This document shows positions 26,612-35,502 of a DNA stretch of 64,000 bases, piece by piece. Position 1 is the stretch's first letter; each line of letters begins with the position of its first letter. The position numbers were made by a program, and so were the translations under genes. The notes beneath the pieces are model-generated. The model saw nothing but the letters and a program-made list of their open reading frames with translations, ran no database searches and was not told where the DNA came from. The DNA comes from Paraburkholderia translucens (GTDB lineage: Bacteria > Pseudomonadota > Gammaproteobacteria > Burkholderiales > Burkholderiaceae): positions 62,001-126,000 of the forward strand of contig NZ_JAJITC010000003.1 of NCBI RefSeq assembly GCF_020881035.1. The letters run 5' to 3'.

Positions 26612-26627
26612 GTTTCAATTTTGAAAC
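26612..26627. promoter_or_regulatory. Inverted repeat, possible operator
   Basis: GTTTCAA and TTGAAAC face each other with two bases between. A related half-site (TGAAACATTTTTGAAG) lies near 26781. The symmetry fits a dimeric regulator or an activator site; no protein can be assigned. Confidence 0.4.
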
Positions 26628-26889
26628 GTTTTTGAACGCATGATAAACGCGCATTTGGATATTAATTTGCGGCGTAGAATAAATACAACGGAAATGACTA
26701 ATGCCGAGGGCCATAAATTCTTGCCTTGCGAATAGAAAGCGAAATCGCGATGGCATTATCGGGCGATAAGCAGTTCACGACTGAAACATTTTTGAAGTCC
26801 GCAAGAAACGTACTCGGTAGCGCCAATCAACACGCTTCGCATTACCGGAAGCTTTCTCTGAATACGGGAAAGCGGCGTCCGTAAAGGCC

Positions 26890-26934
26890 CGGCGGTAAGT
26901 TATCGATATCAGGGCCCGCACGGGCTTACCGCCG
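26890..26934. other. Hairpin-forming inverted repeat
   Basis: CGGCGGTAAG and CTTACCGCCG form a 10-bp stem around a 24-base loop. No T tract follows, so it is not a standard terminator. It could be an RNA structure or a pair of binding sites. Confidence 0.4.
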
Positions 26935-26970
26935 TATCCTGCCTCGGCGGGATGTTCATATCGAATACTC

Positions 26971-27058
26971 CATCACGGTTTTCCTCAGACATTAAATTTC
27001 GTGATGAAAACCGTTTTTCAAATTTACTATAGCGGACCATTCCGCTAACATCACGGTT
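26971..27058. promoter_or_regulatory. Repeat cluster before the GlxA-type regulator
   Basis: CATCACGGTT occurs at 26971-26980 and 27049-27058, with an inverted CGTGATG at 27000-27006. Between them TAGCGGA-CCAT-TCCGCTA is a perfect inverted repeat (27030-27047) overlapping a possible -10 (TACTAT, 27025-27030). This fits autoregulation of the adjacent gene. Confidence 0.4.
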
Positions 27059-27147
27059 ATTCCTTTATGCGGCGCGACTTCGCTTTTCCGCCGAATAAAC
27101 GCATTCTCTCGTCTCGTTTGGTTACGGGGCATTAGGGTCCACAATGT

Positions 27148-28161
27148 ATGACCGCTTGGGGAAAGATCATGCCGCACATGCACCTTGATCCAACCAGAAT
27201 TACGTGGCCACACACGCCCGCCGTGAACGTCCGTACTGCAGTGCGGCGAATCGGCATCCTACTGTTCGATGGCTTCTGGCTGCTCGGCCCGGGCACCGTC
27301 GTTGAAATGTTTCAGACCGCCAATGAGTTCGCGGGCACGCGAGCCGGCGAAGATCCGCCTTACGAAGTCCAATTCCTGTCGATGGAGGGCGGCAATGTCG
27401 CCAGTTCATCGTCGGCGCGCATCTGGACCGACCGCATCGACACACGCTTTGGCGGCGGCTTCGACGCGCTGTTCATCGCGGGCGGCTACGGCGCCCACGT
27501 GGCCGCCCGCGACGAACGCCTGCTGAACTGGCTGCGCGCGGTGCAATCGCGCACGCGCGCGATCGAAACCATCGGCGAGGGACGCCTCGTGCTCGAAGCG
27601 GCCGGCCCGACCGAGCATGATGGCCTGATGAGCCGCTATCCCGGCGCGAACGCAAGCGAAGGCGCGTTCAGCGCGGCCAACGACCGTCACGACTGCGCGC
27701 GCAGCGCGTTGATGTTCATCAAGCGCGACCTGGGCGCCGAGATCGCGCGCAGCGTCGCCGATCGCGTGATGCCCGGCATGGCCGCGACGTGGGTGCCGCT
27801 GCCGGCCGAGGGCGGCACGCTGAGCGTCGCCGAAAAGATTCGCGCGGCCGCGCGTTGGATGGAGGCGAACTGCGACCGTCCGGTATCGGTCGCCGATGCC
27901 GCGCAGGTCGCCGCAATGAGCGAGCGTAATTTTCTGCGCCGCTTCAAGCACGAGATGCAGGTCACGCCATCGGACTACCTGCTGCAGGTGCGGCTGCGCA
28001 TCGCGTGCAACTTCCTGACCGAGACCGAGTTGCCGGTCGACAAGATCGCGCGTCGCAGCGGCACCGGTAACGGCGATCGTCTCGCCAAAATTTTCCGCAA
28101 GCGCATGGCATTGTCGCCAACCGAGTACCGCGCCCGCAGCCGGGCGGCCACTGAGGCGTAG
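27148..28161 (+). CDS. GlxA-family transcriptional regulator (DJ-1/PfpI plus AraC HTH)
   Basis: A 337-residue regulator. Residues 30-215 form a DJ-1/PfpI-like domain (RRIGILLFDGFWLLGPGTVV, FIAGGYGAH). The expected nucleophile-elbow Cys is replaced (IGEGRLVLEAAG), so it is a sensor, not an enzyme. Residues 230-335 form an AraC-type double helix-turn-helix (VADAAQVAAMSERNFLRRFK, PVDKIARRSGTGNGDRLAKI). ATG 27169, seven codons in, has the better ribosome site (GGGGAAAG) and is an alternative start. The large upstream region with repeats suggests autoregulation. The target genes are unknown; the next gene, rmlC-like, is a candidate. Confidence 0.85.
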   Translation: MTAWGKIMPHMHLDPTRITWPHTPAVNVRTAVRRIGILLFDGFWLLGPGTVVEMFQTANEFAGTRAGEDPPYEVQFLSMEGGNVASSSSARIWTDRIDTRFGGGFDALFIAGGYGAHVAARDERLLNWLRAVQSRTRAIETIGEGRLVLEAAGPTEHDGLMSRYPGANASEGAFSAANDRHDCARSALMFIKRDLGAEIARSVADRVMPGMAATWVPLPAEGGTLSVAEKIRAAARWMEANCDRPVSVADAAQVAAMSERNFLRRFKHEMQVTPSDYLLQVRLRIACNFLTETELPVDKIARRSGTGNGDRLAKIFRKRMALSPTEYRARSRAATEA

Positions 28162-28277
28162 CATGTATCTTTAGCATGCGATTGGGCGAGCGCGCCGCCA
28201 GTGCGCCTCGTCGGTCGGACGCGGCCGCGTTAGCGGTCGTATCTTCGCTGGCCTGCCTTTTTACGAGCACATTGGCG

Positions 28278-28829
28278 ATGGGCAACACGGTCATGGCGAC
28301 GGCATTGCCGGAAGTGAAACTGATCGAGCCGGAAGTGTTCGTCGACGAGTTCGGCTTCTGCTTCGAGAGTTTCAGCGCGGACGAGTTTTCGGACGACGTC
28401 GCGCAGGGTTTCAACTTCGTGCAGGACCGTCATTTGCGCGCGGTGCATCGCGTGCTGCGCGGCTTGCACTACCAGGTGCAGCGCCCCCAGGGACGGCTGT
28501 TGCGCGTCGTGCGCGGCGAGATCTTCGACGTCGCGGTTGACGTGCGCCTCAACTCGCCGAACTTCGGCAAGTGGAGCGGCGAGTATCTGAGCGCGGCCAA
28601 CCACCGGCAGATCTGGGTGCCGCCCGGTTTCGCGCACGGTTTCGTTGTGCTTTCCGACGTCGCCGAGTGCGTGTGGAAAACCACCGAGTACTGGTTTCCC
28701 GAGCTCGAACGCTGCCTGCTGTGGTCCGATCCCGACATCGGCATCGAGTGGCCGATCGACTTTGAGCCGATCCTCGGCAGCAAGGATGCGGCCGGCCGCC
28801 GTCTCTACGAAGCCGAAAACATCGAGTGA
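28278..28829 (+). CDS. rmlC: dTDP-4-dehydrorhamnose 3,5-epimerase family protein
   Basis: Encodes 183 residues from ATG 28278 (ATG 28293 is possible, and the frame opens at 28176). The cupin fold of RmlC is evident: RGLHYQVQRPQGRLLRVVRG contains the catalytic His, followed by VPPGFAHGFVVLSD, KTTEYWFPELER and DPDIGIEWPI. The enzyme makes dTDP-4-keto-L-rhamnose in surface polysaccharide synthesis. It stands apart from rmlA, rmlB and rmlD, so it is either a second copy or a relative that serves another sugar. It lies 116 bases after the GlxA-type regulator. Confidence 0.85.
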   Translation: MGNTVMATALPEVKLIEPEVFVDEFGFCFESFSADEFSDDVAQGFNFVQDRHLRAVHRVLRGLHYQVQRPQGRLLRVVRGEIFDVAVDVRLNSPNFGKWSGEYLSAANHRQIWVPPGFAHGFVVLSDVAECVWKTTEYWFPELERCLLWSDPDIGIEWPIDFEPILGSKDAAGRRLYEAENIE

Positions 28830-28874
28830 TTGGCATGTGAGTCTTGCGATATTTGTTCGCGCCGTCGGCAGCGA

Positions 28875-28902
28875 TTGCAATACCCTGCGGCAAGTATTGC
28901 AA
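28875..28902. other. Inverted repeat between convergent genes
   Basis: TTGCAATAC and GTATTGCAA form a perfect 9-bp stem with a 10-base loop between the 3' ends of rmlC and the DUF1328 gene. It may act as a bidirectional stop although no T tract is present. Confidence 0.4.
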
Positions 28903-28913
28903 CCGCTGCGGCG

Positions 28914-29075
28914 TCACCGTCGGATCAAGCCCATCAACAGGGTGACGAGGAAGATGACGACGAAGATGAAGAACAACACCTTGGCGATTTCGGTTGCGCC
29001 CGCCGCAATGCCCCCAAAGCCGAACACGGCGGCGATGATGGCGATGATGAAGAAAATCACAGCGTATCGAAGCAT
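28914..29075 (-). CDS. Small membrane protein, DUF1328 (YtjA) family
   Basis: This 53-residue protein starts at ATG 29075 and stops at 28914. The sequence [20 protein letters not shown], then [20 protein letters not shown] and a final [11 protein letters not shown], is the full DUF1328 pattern with two membrane segments. Such proteins are widespread and short, and their function is not established. The longer overlapping frames in this stretch are shadows. Confidence 0.88.
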   Translation of the reverse strand: MLRYAVIFFIIAIIAAVFGFGGIAAGATEIAKVLFFIFVVIFLVTLLMGLIRR

Positions 29076-29297
29076 GGTGCCTCCACCGGTGGATTGTTGA
29101 ACCGACGTCGGACCGGCGATCCGTTGCGTACGTCACGCGGCTTCGCGTGCGAGATGCCGGCGAGCGGGATTCAGCAATAGATGTGCCACCGCTTCATTTG
29201 CCCCGACCTTCACGTTCGCACGGGCGCGGGGGCAACGAGTCGGCAATGGCAGGAACAATGCACAAGACGCCGGACGGCGTGGGCTCGCGTCGAAATT

Positions 29298-29927
29298 TCA
29301 ACGCAACTGGGTCACCGCGAGCAGCAACACCATGCTGCCGATGGCGCCATCGAGTACACGCCACGCGCTCGCGCGGCGAAACAGCGGCGCAAGCATGCGC
29401 GCGCCGTAGCCGAGCGCGACGAACCACACAGCGCTGACCATCATCGCTCCAATCGCGAAGGCGATCCGTGCGCCTTCCGGCTCGCGCGCACCGGCCGTGC
29501 CGATCAGCAGGAACGTGTCCAGATAGACGTGCGGATTGAGCCATGTGAACGCGAGCGTCATCAGCACGATCGGCAGCGCACGTTGCGCGGGCGGCGCCTG
29601 ATCGGCGGCGGCGCCGCTCGAAGCGTCGAGCACCGCGTGTCCCGGCCGCAGCGCGCGCGAGAGCGCGCTGACGCCGAACCAGGCGAGATACCCGAGCCCG
29701 ACGTAGAGCATCGCGTGCACGAAGTTCGGGTAGCGCTCCATCAGTACCGCGGCGCCGCCGACGCCCGCGCCGATCAGGACGAAGTCCGACAGTGTGCACA
29801 ACAGCACGATCTTGCCGACGTGCGAGCGCATGATGCCCTGCCGCAGCACGAATGCGTTCTGCGCGCCGATCGTTACGATCAGCGACGCGCACAGCGCCGC
29901 GCCATGAGAAAAAGACGACCAGTTCAT
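29298..29927 (-). CDS. lysE: LysE/ArgO-type basic amino acid exporter
   Basis: A 209-residue inner-membrane protein with six predicted helices. The LysE family signature is clear: GAQNAFVLRQGI after the first helix, and TWLNPHVYLDTFLL in the middle. It is transcribed divergently from a LysG/ArgP-type regulator 116 bases away, the classic arrangement for lysine/arginine export controlled by intracellular amino acid level. Export direction and substrate are by family analogy. Confidence 0.9.
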   Translation of the reverse strand: MNWSSFSHGAALCASLIVTIGAQNAFVLRQGIMRSHVGKIVLLCTLSDFVLIGAGVGGAAVLMERYPNFVHAMLYVGLGYLAWFGVSALSRALRPGHAVLDASSGAAADQAPPAQRALPIVLMTLAFTWLNPHVYLDTFLLIGTAGAREPEGARIAFAIGAMMVSAVWFVALGYGARMLAPLFRRASAWRVLDGAIGSMVLLLAVTQLR

Positions 29928-30019
29928 AAGCGGTCCGGAAGACGGGAGCAGTGGGGATGGACGGGGAAAAGCGACAGCGCTAGTCTGCGGGTTCGCGTCT
30001 CGTAAGAGAAGCTAATTTA

Positions 30020-30035
30020 CTTAATGCAGATTAAG
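30020..30035. promoter_or_regulatory. Palindrome in the lysE/lysG intergenic region
   Basis: CTTAAT-GCAG-ATTAAG is a perfect symmetric site 8 bases before the regulator start and between the divergent genes. Its location and LysR-like symmetry make it a candidate LysG binding site that also represses its own gene. Confidence 0.55.
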
Positions 30036-30043
30036 GAACGCTA

Positions 30044-30937
30044 ATGCTCGACTATGCCTTGCTCGGCGCGCTGGCCGCCGTGGTGCGCCACGGCTCGTTC
30101 GATCGTGCTGCGAGCGAGCTCAATATCACGCCGTCTGCCGTATCGCAGCGGGTCAAGCTGCTCGAGGAGCGCGTCGGCAGCGTGCTCGTGAAGCGCGGCC
30201 AGCCCTGCGTGGCGACCGCTTCCGGCGCGCTGCTGTGCCGCCATACCGAGCGCGTCCAACTGCTCGAAGCGGAACTGAACGGCCGCTTGCCGGCATTGCC
30301 CGGCGCGCTCGTGGGGCCGTGGCCGGCATTGCGCGTCGCCGTCAACGACGACAGCGTCGGCACCTGGTTCATCGATGCGGTCGCGCCGTTCTGTGTCGAA
30401 CGCGAGATGCTGCTCGACCTCGTGATCGACGATCAGGACTACACCGCGCAGCGTATTCGCGACGGCAGCGTGCAGGGCGCGATCACGACGCAGGCCGAAC
30501 CGGTACAGGGCTGCCGCTCGACGCGCCTCGGCCGCATGCGTTACCTCGCGGTCTGCTCGCCCGCGTTTCGCGCGCGCTACTTCGCTAATGGCGTCACGCG
30601 CGAGAGCCTGCGGCGCACGCCGTGCGTCGACTTCAATCCGAAGGATCAACTGCAAAAACGTTTCATGCGACGCATCACGCGCGCGGAGCTCGATCCGCCG
30701 TTGCACTGGATTCCGCACGTCGCTGGTTTTCTGCGCGCGTGCGTGATGAGCCTTGGCTGGGGCATGTGCCCCGAGCGGATGATCGCGGGGCATCTGGCGC
30801 GCGGCGAACTGGTCGAGATCGCGCCGGGCAGGCATATCGACGTCGATCTTTACTGGCAGAGCTGGCGCCTGTCGATCGGCTGGCTCGACGATTTCAGCGC
30901 GATGCTGAGAAAGCGCGCGAGCGAGTTTCTGGATTGA
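30044..30937 (+). CDS. lysG: LysR-family regulator of lysE (LysG/ArgP type)
   Basis: A 297-residue regulator with an N-terminal winged helix (SFDRAASELNITPSAVSQRV) and a periplasmic-binding-like effector domain. The ArgP/LysG group is indicated by LLEERVGSVLVKRGQPCVAT and the divergent lysE neighbour. It presumably senses Lys, Arg or His and activates the exporter. It is expressed from the shared intergenic region. Confidence 0.9.
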   Translation: MLDYALLGALAAVVRHGSFDRAASELNITPSAVSQRVKLLEERVGSVLVKRGQPCVATASGALLCRHTERVQLLEAELNGRLPALPGALVGPWPALRVAVNDDSVGTWFIDAVAPFCVEREMLLDLVIDDQDYTAQRIRDGSVQGAITTQAEPVQGCRSTRLGRMRYLAVCSPAFRARYFANGVTRESLRRTPCVDFNPKDQLQKRFMRRITRAELDPPLHWIPHVAGFLRACVMSLGWGMCPERMIAGHLARGELVEIAPGRHIDVDLYWQSWRLSIGWLDDFSAMLRKRASEFLD

Positions 30938-30958
30938 CTTTCTGATTGAATTGGCGGG

Positions 30959-31274
30959 TCAAGTGGCAAGCCGGAACACCGATACCGCCGACCTCGAGCG
31001 AGTCGCCATGCTTTCGATCACGGCGGTGATGTCAGCGATCCGAACAGACTGATCTGAAATCTGCCCCATCGTCTCGACGACTTCCTGCACGGCTGAACCG
31101 CCGAGCTCGGTCGCCGCCTTTGCGGTGGTCACAAGGCTATTGGCCTGACGTGCATTCCCGGCGTTCTGTTTTGCCGTCGCGGTGATCTGCTCCATGCTGG
31201 CGGCCGTCTCCTGTAGCGAGGCGGCCCCTTCCTCCGTGCGTTCCGACAGGTCCAGATTGCCTTGCGCGATCTCA
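30959..31274 (-). pseudogene. Chemoreceptor (MCP) signalling-domain fragment
   Basis: The minus strand encodes [40 protein letters not shown] and [15 protein letters not shown], which is the coiled-coil signalling region of methyl-accepting chemotaxis proteins, methylation site included. The ligand-binding and membrane parts are missing. The downstream tip (normally [20 protein letters not shown]) is replaced by unrelated sequence after IES. The fragment is wedged between the lysG 3' end and the MFS gene, whose last bases it touches. It is a non-functional remnant. Confidence 0.7.
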
Positions 31275-32540
31275 CCTCGCCGCCGACTTTCCGCGATCGG
31301 TCACGGCCGCGCCGTCCCCATTGCCGTTGCTGGCCGCCGGGGCGTCGCGCGTCTCGGGCATCGCCGCCCACACCAGCAGCACCGCGAGCGCGCCCGCCGC
31401 CGCGAGGCAGAAGAAGCTCACCGCATTGCCGAAACGATCGGCGACGAAGCCCGCCGCCGTCGTGCTCAGCGTCGCGCCGATGCCGGCCGCGAGCCCGAAC
31501 AGGCCGATGCACAGGTTGTAGCGGCCCTTGTCGCCGGCCACGTCGGCGGCGATCAGCGGCAGCATCACACCGAACACCGCGGCGCTCAAACCGTCGAGCA
31601 TCTGCACCGGCACGAGCAGATAGGGACTGCTGATGCCCGCGAACAGCAGCGCGCGGATCGGCAGCGCGGAGAAGCCGAGCAGCAGGATCGGTCGGCGGCC
31701 CCAGCGTTCGGCCGAGCGCCCCACCCACGGCGACATGATCGCCACGATCGCCTGCGGCACGATGATGCACGCCGCGATCACGAGCTGCACGTTGTCACCC
31801 ATGCCGGCCGTTACTTCGCCGGCGGCCAGGTTCAGCATGGCCGCGTTCGACAAGTGGAATAGCACGATGCACGCCGCGAACAGCAGCATGCGCCGGTCGC
31901 GCAGCAGCTCGCGCAGGCTTTCGCGCCGTTCGAGTTGCTCCGGAGTGGGCGCCGCCTTTGGCAGCTCGATCGTGTCGGTGCGCTGGATCATCGCGAGCGC
32001 GATCAGCGCGGGAACCGCGAGGCCCGCGGTCAGAAAGAACACCGCGCGCGGCGTGTAGTACTCGCCGAACAGGCCCATCAGTCCGGCCGCGACCGCGCTG
32101 CCGATCGACGCCCAGCGCGCATTGCGCCCGAGCCGGTCGCCGAGATTCGCGCGCCCCACCAGCGCGAACGAAATCGCGGCGAGCGCCGGCGTCAGCATGC
32201 AGCTCGCGAAACCGTGGAACACCTCGGCGGCGATCACCGGCAGCACGGTCGGGCTCATCGCGAGCAGCATCGCGCTCAGGATGATCGCGCCGATCGCCCA
32301 CGCGGCCGCTGCCTTCTTGTTGCGCAGCGCGTCGACCGCGGCGCCGCCCGGCACCTGGCTCACCATCGCGCTGATCGTGCCGACCGACAGCACCATGCCG
32401 ATCTCGCCCTGGGTCCATTTGTGCGACGCGAGGTACGACGCGATGAACGGTCCGAAGCCCGTCTGCACGTTGGCGACGAAGAAGTTGAGCCAATCGAGCG
32501 CGCGCAGGCTTCGCGCCGTGACCAGAGTGCGGACCGTCAT
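31272..32540 (-). CDS. MFS transporter
   Basis: A 422-residue major facilitator with about 12 membrane helices ([20 protein letters not shown] at the start; [20 protein letters not shown] is the second-half A-motif). The charged central loop spans residues 195-225. It overlaps the upstream lipoprotein gene by four bases, so the two are translationally coupled. No substrate can be assigned. Its 3' end abuts a chemoreceptor fragment. Confidence 0.85.
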   Translation of the reverse strand: MTVRTLVTARSLRALDWLNFFVANVQTGFGPFIASYLASHKWTQGEIGMVLSVGTISAMVSQVPGGAAVDALRNKKAAAAWAIGAIILSAMLLAMSPTVLPVIAAEVFHGFASCMLTPALAAISFALVGRANLGDRLGRNARWASIGSAVAAGLMGLFGEYYTPRAVFFLTAGLAVPALIALAMIQRTDTIELPKAAPTPEQLERRESLRELLRDRRMLLFAACIVLFHLSNAAMLNLAAGEVTAGMGDNVQLVIAACIIVPQAIVAIMSPWVGRSAERWGRRPILLLGFSALPIRALLFAGISSPYLLVPVQMLDGLSAAVFGVMLPLIAADVAGDKGRYNLCIGLFGLAAGIGATLSTTAAGFVADRFGNAVSFFCLAAAGALAVLLVWAAMPETRDAPAASNGNGDGAAVTDRGKSAAR

Positions 32541-33586
32541 CGGACCGCCCGTGCGTTGGAAACCGGAAGGGCCGTCGACGCCGTCGGCGGCGCGGAGGCC
32601 GCGGTCGCGGCGCTCGCCGCGGGGGGCGCGGCAGGCGGCGCGGGCGACACTGCGCGGATCGGCTTGCCGGTCGCGTAGGGCGGCGTCGCGTTGATCTGCG
32701 CGTCGCTCAGATCGAGCTGCGGATGCAGCTCCTTGTCGCGCGTGACGAAGCGCAGCGCCGACCAGTTCGCGGCGATCGTGCGCCGGTCGGTGCTGACCAT
32801 GCCGCTCACGTCGAGCACGATCGCCTGTGGCTGCGCGTTGGCATCGATCAGCACGTCCACCACGCGACCCACCTTCGCGCCGTTCGCGCGCTCGACGGTC
32901 GCATCGAGGAGCGCCAGTTCAGGCACGTTCGATTTGGTCGTCGTGCTCGGCACGGCGGTCGCGTTCAGCGTGATCGGCGCGCCTTTTGCCGTCGGCGTGA
33001 AGTGGAAGGTACCCCACGGGAAGTTCACCTTGCGGTCGCCGACGCCGAGGAAGCCCAGCAGATTGACGACCATCTCGCGTGGCTTGCCGGCCGCGTCGGC
33101 GGTCATGTCGATCGCGCGGCCCACCACCTTGCCGTCGGGCTTTTGCACCTGACTGTCGAGCAGCGTGCGCGCGTCGCTGCGCTCGATCGTGCGCAGCACG
33201 ATCAGCGGCGGCGGGGGCGGGGGCGGCGGCGGGGCCGGCGCGACGACGGGCGGCGGCGGTTCGACCTTGTGCGGCTTGACGGCCGGCTTCTTCGGTTTCT
33301 TCTGCTCGGGACCCTCGTTCGCCTCGGTCTCGACCGGCTCCGGCGCCGAAGCGGCGACAGGCGCGCTCGCCGGCTCGACCGGCATCACGGTCGCCTCGAC
33401 GATCGGCGCCTGCTGCGTACCCCACAGCAGCGCGCTGCAACCGGACAGCGCGGCGAGCGCGAGCAGCGCGGCCACGGCGCACAGCAAGCGGAACAGACGG
33501 AACAGATCAGGCGAATCGAGCGGACCAAACGGTCCAGGCGCGACAATCGGCAGGCGCCGGACGGGGCGCGGAAAACCGCCAGTCAT
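32537..33586 (-). CDS. Lipoprotein with two PRC-barrel-like domains
   Basis: Encodes 349 residues from ATG 33586 (GGAG eight bases upstream). After a basic N-terminus and hydrophobic segment, a lipobox (LAALSGC) gives a lipidated Cys near residue 50. A long Pro/Ala/Glu linker with a run of Pro (about 85-125) spans the periplasm. Then come two PRC-barrel-like domains (VVGRAIDMTADAAGKPREMV and KVGRVVDVLIDANAQPQAIV). PRC barrels mediate protein contacts. The basic region before the hydrophobic segment is unusually long for a lipoprotein. It may partner the coupled MFS transporter. Confidence 0.75.
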   Translation of the reverse strand: MTGGFPRPVRRLPIVAPGPFGPLDSPDLFRLFRLLCAVAALLALAALSGCSALLWGTQQAPIVEATVMPVEPASAPVAASAPEPVETEANEGPEQKKPKKPAVKPHKVEPPPPVVAPAPPPPPPPPPLIVLRTIERSDARTLLDSQVQKPDGKVVGRAIDMTADAAGKPREMVVNLLGFLGVGDRKVNFPWGTFHFTPTAKGAPITLNATAVPSTTTKSNVPELALLDATVERANGAKVGRVVDVLIDANAQPQAIVLDVSGMVSTDRRTIAANWSALRFVTRDKELHPQLDLSDAQINATPPYATGKPIRAVSPAPPAAPPAASAATAASAPPTASTALPVSNARAVR

Positions 33587-34017
33587 CAGGAAAAACTCCA
33601 CGGGCTGGTGCGGACGGGCGCAATGAGCCGCCGCGGTTGGATCGGGTACGGCCCAGAGTTTAACCCGCGCTGCCGCGCGGGGCCGTCTTTCGCAGGCTGT
33701 TTTGCCGGCAGTCCGGCGGCATCGCGCTGCACACCCCGTGCCAGGAATCTCGCCGCCGATGCGGCTTCGGCGCGTTTTCGCCGCAGGCCGAATGACGTAG
33801 GTGTAAACGCGCGGCGCGCTCGCGCGACCAACTGTCGCGCAGAACTCATAAGTCGCGCGACATGCCCGGCATGCGGTTCATGCGATTGGGCTCATGGTTG
33901 TCTTCACCTACATTTCGCCTCAGCAAAGCGCTACCCACACCAACGCATCCACGAGACGAACCTGATGACGGCCGCCGTAGCCGCCGTTTCAGCACGCTGA
34001 TAAAGGAGGCACTCATC
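33587..34017. other. Divergent non-coding region
   Basis: Lies between the PRC lipoprotein gene and the permease gene. It includes the ribosome site AAAGGAGG (34002-34009) and a small palindrome GTCGCGCGAC near 33852. I see no clear promoter consensus or riboswitch. Confidence 0.4.
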
Positions 34018-35415
34018 ATGATGGAACCGCAGATCCTCGCGAATCCCGACGTCGCGAGCGAATCCTTCGACACCGGAGCACCGCGCGGCAAGGGCTTTCT
34101 CGACCGCTACTTCGACATATCCGCGCGCGGCAGCACGCAGCGTCGGGAGTTCGTCGCTGGCGTGACGACTTTCCTCGCGATGGTCTATTCCGTGTTCGTC
34201 GTGCCGGGCATGTTCGGCAAAGCGGGCTTCGACACCAGCGCGGTGTTCGTCGCGGTCTGTTTGACCACCGCGTTCGGTTCGTTGCTGATGGGCGTGTGGG
34301 CGCGTCTGCCGATCGCGATCGGCTGCGCGATCTCGCTGACCGCGTTCACCGCCTTCGGGCTCGTGCTCGGCAAAGGCCTCCATCCGAGCGTCGCGCTCGG
34401 CGCCGTGTTCCTGATGGGCGTCGTGTTTACCGCGATCTCCGTGACCGGCGTGCGCTCGTGGATCTTGCGCAACCTGCCGGCGGGCATCGCGCACGGCACC
34501 GGGATCGGCATCGGTCTGTTCCTGCTGCTGATCGCCGCGAACGACGTCGGGCTCGTCGTCAAGAATCCGGGCGCCGGCTTGCCGGTGTCGCTCGGCAATA
34601 TCACCGCCTTGCCGGCGCTGATGTCGGTCGCCGGACTGGCCGTGATCTTCGGGCTCGTGCGGCGGCGCGTGCCGGGCTCGATCCTGATCGTGATCGTGGC
34701 GATCTCGGCAATCGGCCTCGCGATCGATCCGGCCGTCGCGTTTCACGGGGTGTTCGCGGTGCCGTCGTTGAGCGCGCCCGGTCATGCGTCGCTGATCGGT
34801 GCGATGGACGTGCGGGGCGCGCTGTCGATGGCGGTGCTGCCGAGCGTGCTCGCGCTCGTGATGACCGCCGTATTCGACGCGACCGGCACGATCCGCGCGG
34901 TCGCGGGCCAGGCGGGGCAGCTCGACGAGAACGGCCGCATCATCAACGGCGGCCGCGCGCTGACCGCCGATTCGCTGAGCTCGATCTTCTCGGGGCTGCT
35001 CGGCGGCGCGCCGGCGGCCGCGTATATCGAGTCGACGGTCGGCGTCGCGGCGGGCGCGAAGACCGGGATGGCGGCGGCCGTCGTCGGTCTGCTGTTTCTC
35101 GTCGTGATGTTCTTCTCGCCGCTCGCCGCGCTGGTGCCTGCGTATGCGACCGCGCCCGCGCTGATGTACGTGGGGCTGCTGATGTTGTCGAACGTGAGCA
35201 AGCTCCATATGGACGACATGGTCGACGCGATGGCGGGGCTCGTGTGCGCGGTGTTCATCGTGCTCACTGCGAACATCGTGACCGGCATCATGCTCGGCTT
35301 CGCGACGCTCGTGATCGGGCGGGTCGTCAGCGGCGAGTATCGCAAGCTCAACGCGGGGACCGTGGCGATCGCGGCGGTGCTGGCGGGGTTCTATCTCGGC
35401 GGCTGGGCGATCTGA
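34018..35415 (+). CDS. AzgA-type (NCS2) purine permease
   Basis: Encodes 465 residues from ATG 34018 behind a strong AAAGGAGG. The AzgA/GhxP family is shown by the N-terminal [53 protein letters not shown] and [12 protein letters not shown]. It imports adenine, guanine or hypoxanthine with protons, by family analogy. About 12-14 membrane helices. It appears monocistronic. Confidence 0.88.
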   Translation: MMEPQILANPDVASESFDTGAPRGKGFLDRYFDISARGSTQRREFVAGVTTFLAMVYSVFVVPGMFGKAGFDTSAVFVAVCLTTAFGSLLMGVWARLPIAIGCAISLTAFTAFGLVLGKGLHPSVALGAVFLMGVVFTAISVTGVRSWILRNLPAGIAHGTGIGIGLFLLLIAANDVGLVVKNPGAGLPVSLGNITALPALMSVAGLAVIFGLVRRRVPGSILIVIVAISAIGLAIDPAVAFHGVFAVPSLSAPGHASLIGAMDVRGALSMAVLPSVLALVMTAVFDATGTIRAVAGQAGQLDENGRIINGGRALTADSLSSIFSGLLGGAPAAAYIESTVGVAAGAKTGMAAAVVGLLFLVVMFFSPLAALVPAYATAPALMYVGLLMLSNVSKLHMDDMVDAMAGLVCAVFIVLTANIVTGIMLGFATLVIGRVVSGEYRKLNAGTVAIAAVLAGFYLGGWAI

Positions 35416-35455
35416 ATTCGTAGCGGGCCCTTGACTTTGGCCTCGGCGTTTCTAA

Positions 35456-35471
35456 ACCATAAGCTTATGGT
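35456..35471. promoter_or_regulatory. 16-bp perfect palindrome before the DUF899 gene
   Basis: ACCATAAGCTTATGGT is fully symmetric and lies between the permease and the DUF899 gene, with a possible -35 (TTGACT, 35431-35436) just upstream. This is a good candidate operator for a dimeric repressor (ArsR- or MarR-like), which is not encoded nearby. Confidence 0.5.
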
Positions 35472-35502
35472 CAAGCCTGCATCCGCAGGAAAGGAGACGC
35501 AG

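Larger units (their letters stand above)
26474..27147. other. 675-bp AT-rich non-coding region upstream of a GlxA-type regulator
   Basis: No frame here looks coding. It contains three marked symmetric elements (26612-26627, 26891-26933, 27030-27047) and three copies of CATCACG in alternating orientation (26971, 27000-27006 inverted, 27049). The GC content is well below the flanking genes. It most likely carries promoters and operators for the downstream regulator, or an unrecognised small RNA. Confidence 0.5.

Noticed and set aside
26992..27213. A 73-codon minus-strand frame before the GlxA-type gene.
   Set aside because: It overlaps the regulator gene start, has no ribosome site, and its composition does not look coding.
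28549..29136. A 195-codon minus-strand frame over the rmlC end and DUF1328.
   Set aside because: The DUF1328 gene lies in a different frame with a perfect family match; the longer frame is a shadow rich in His/Arg.
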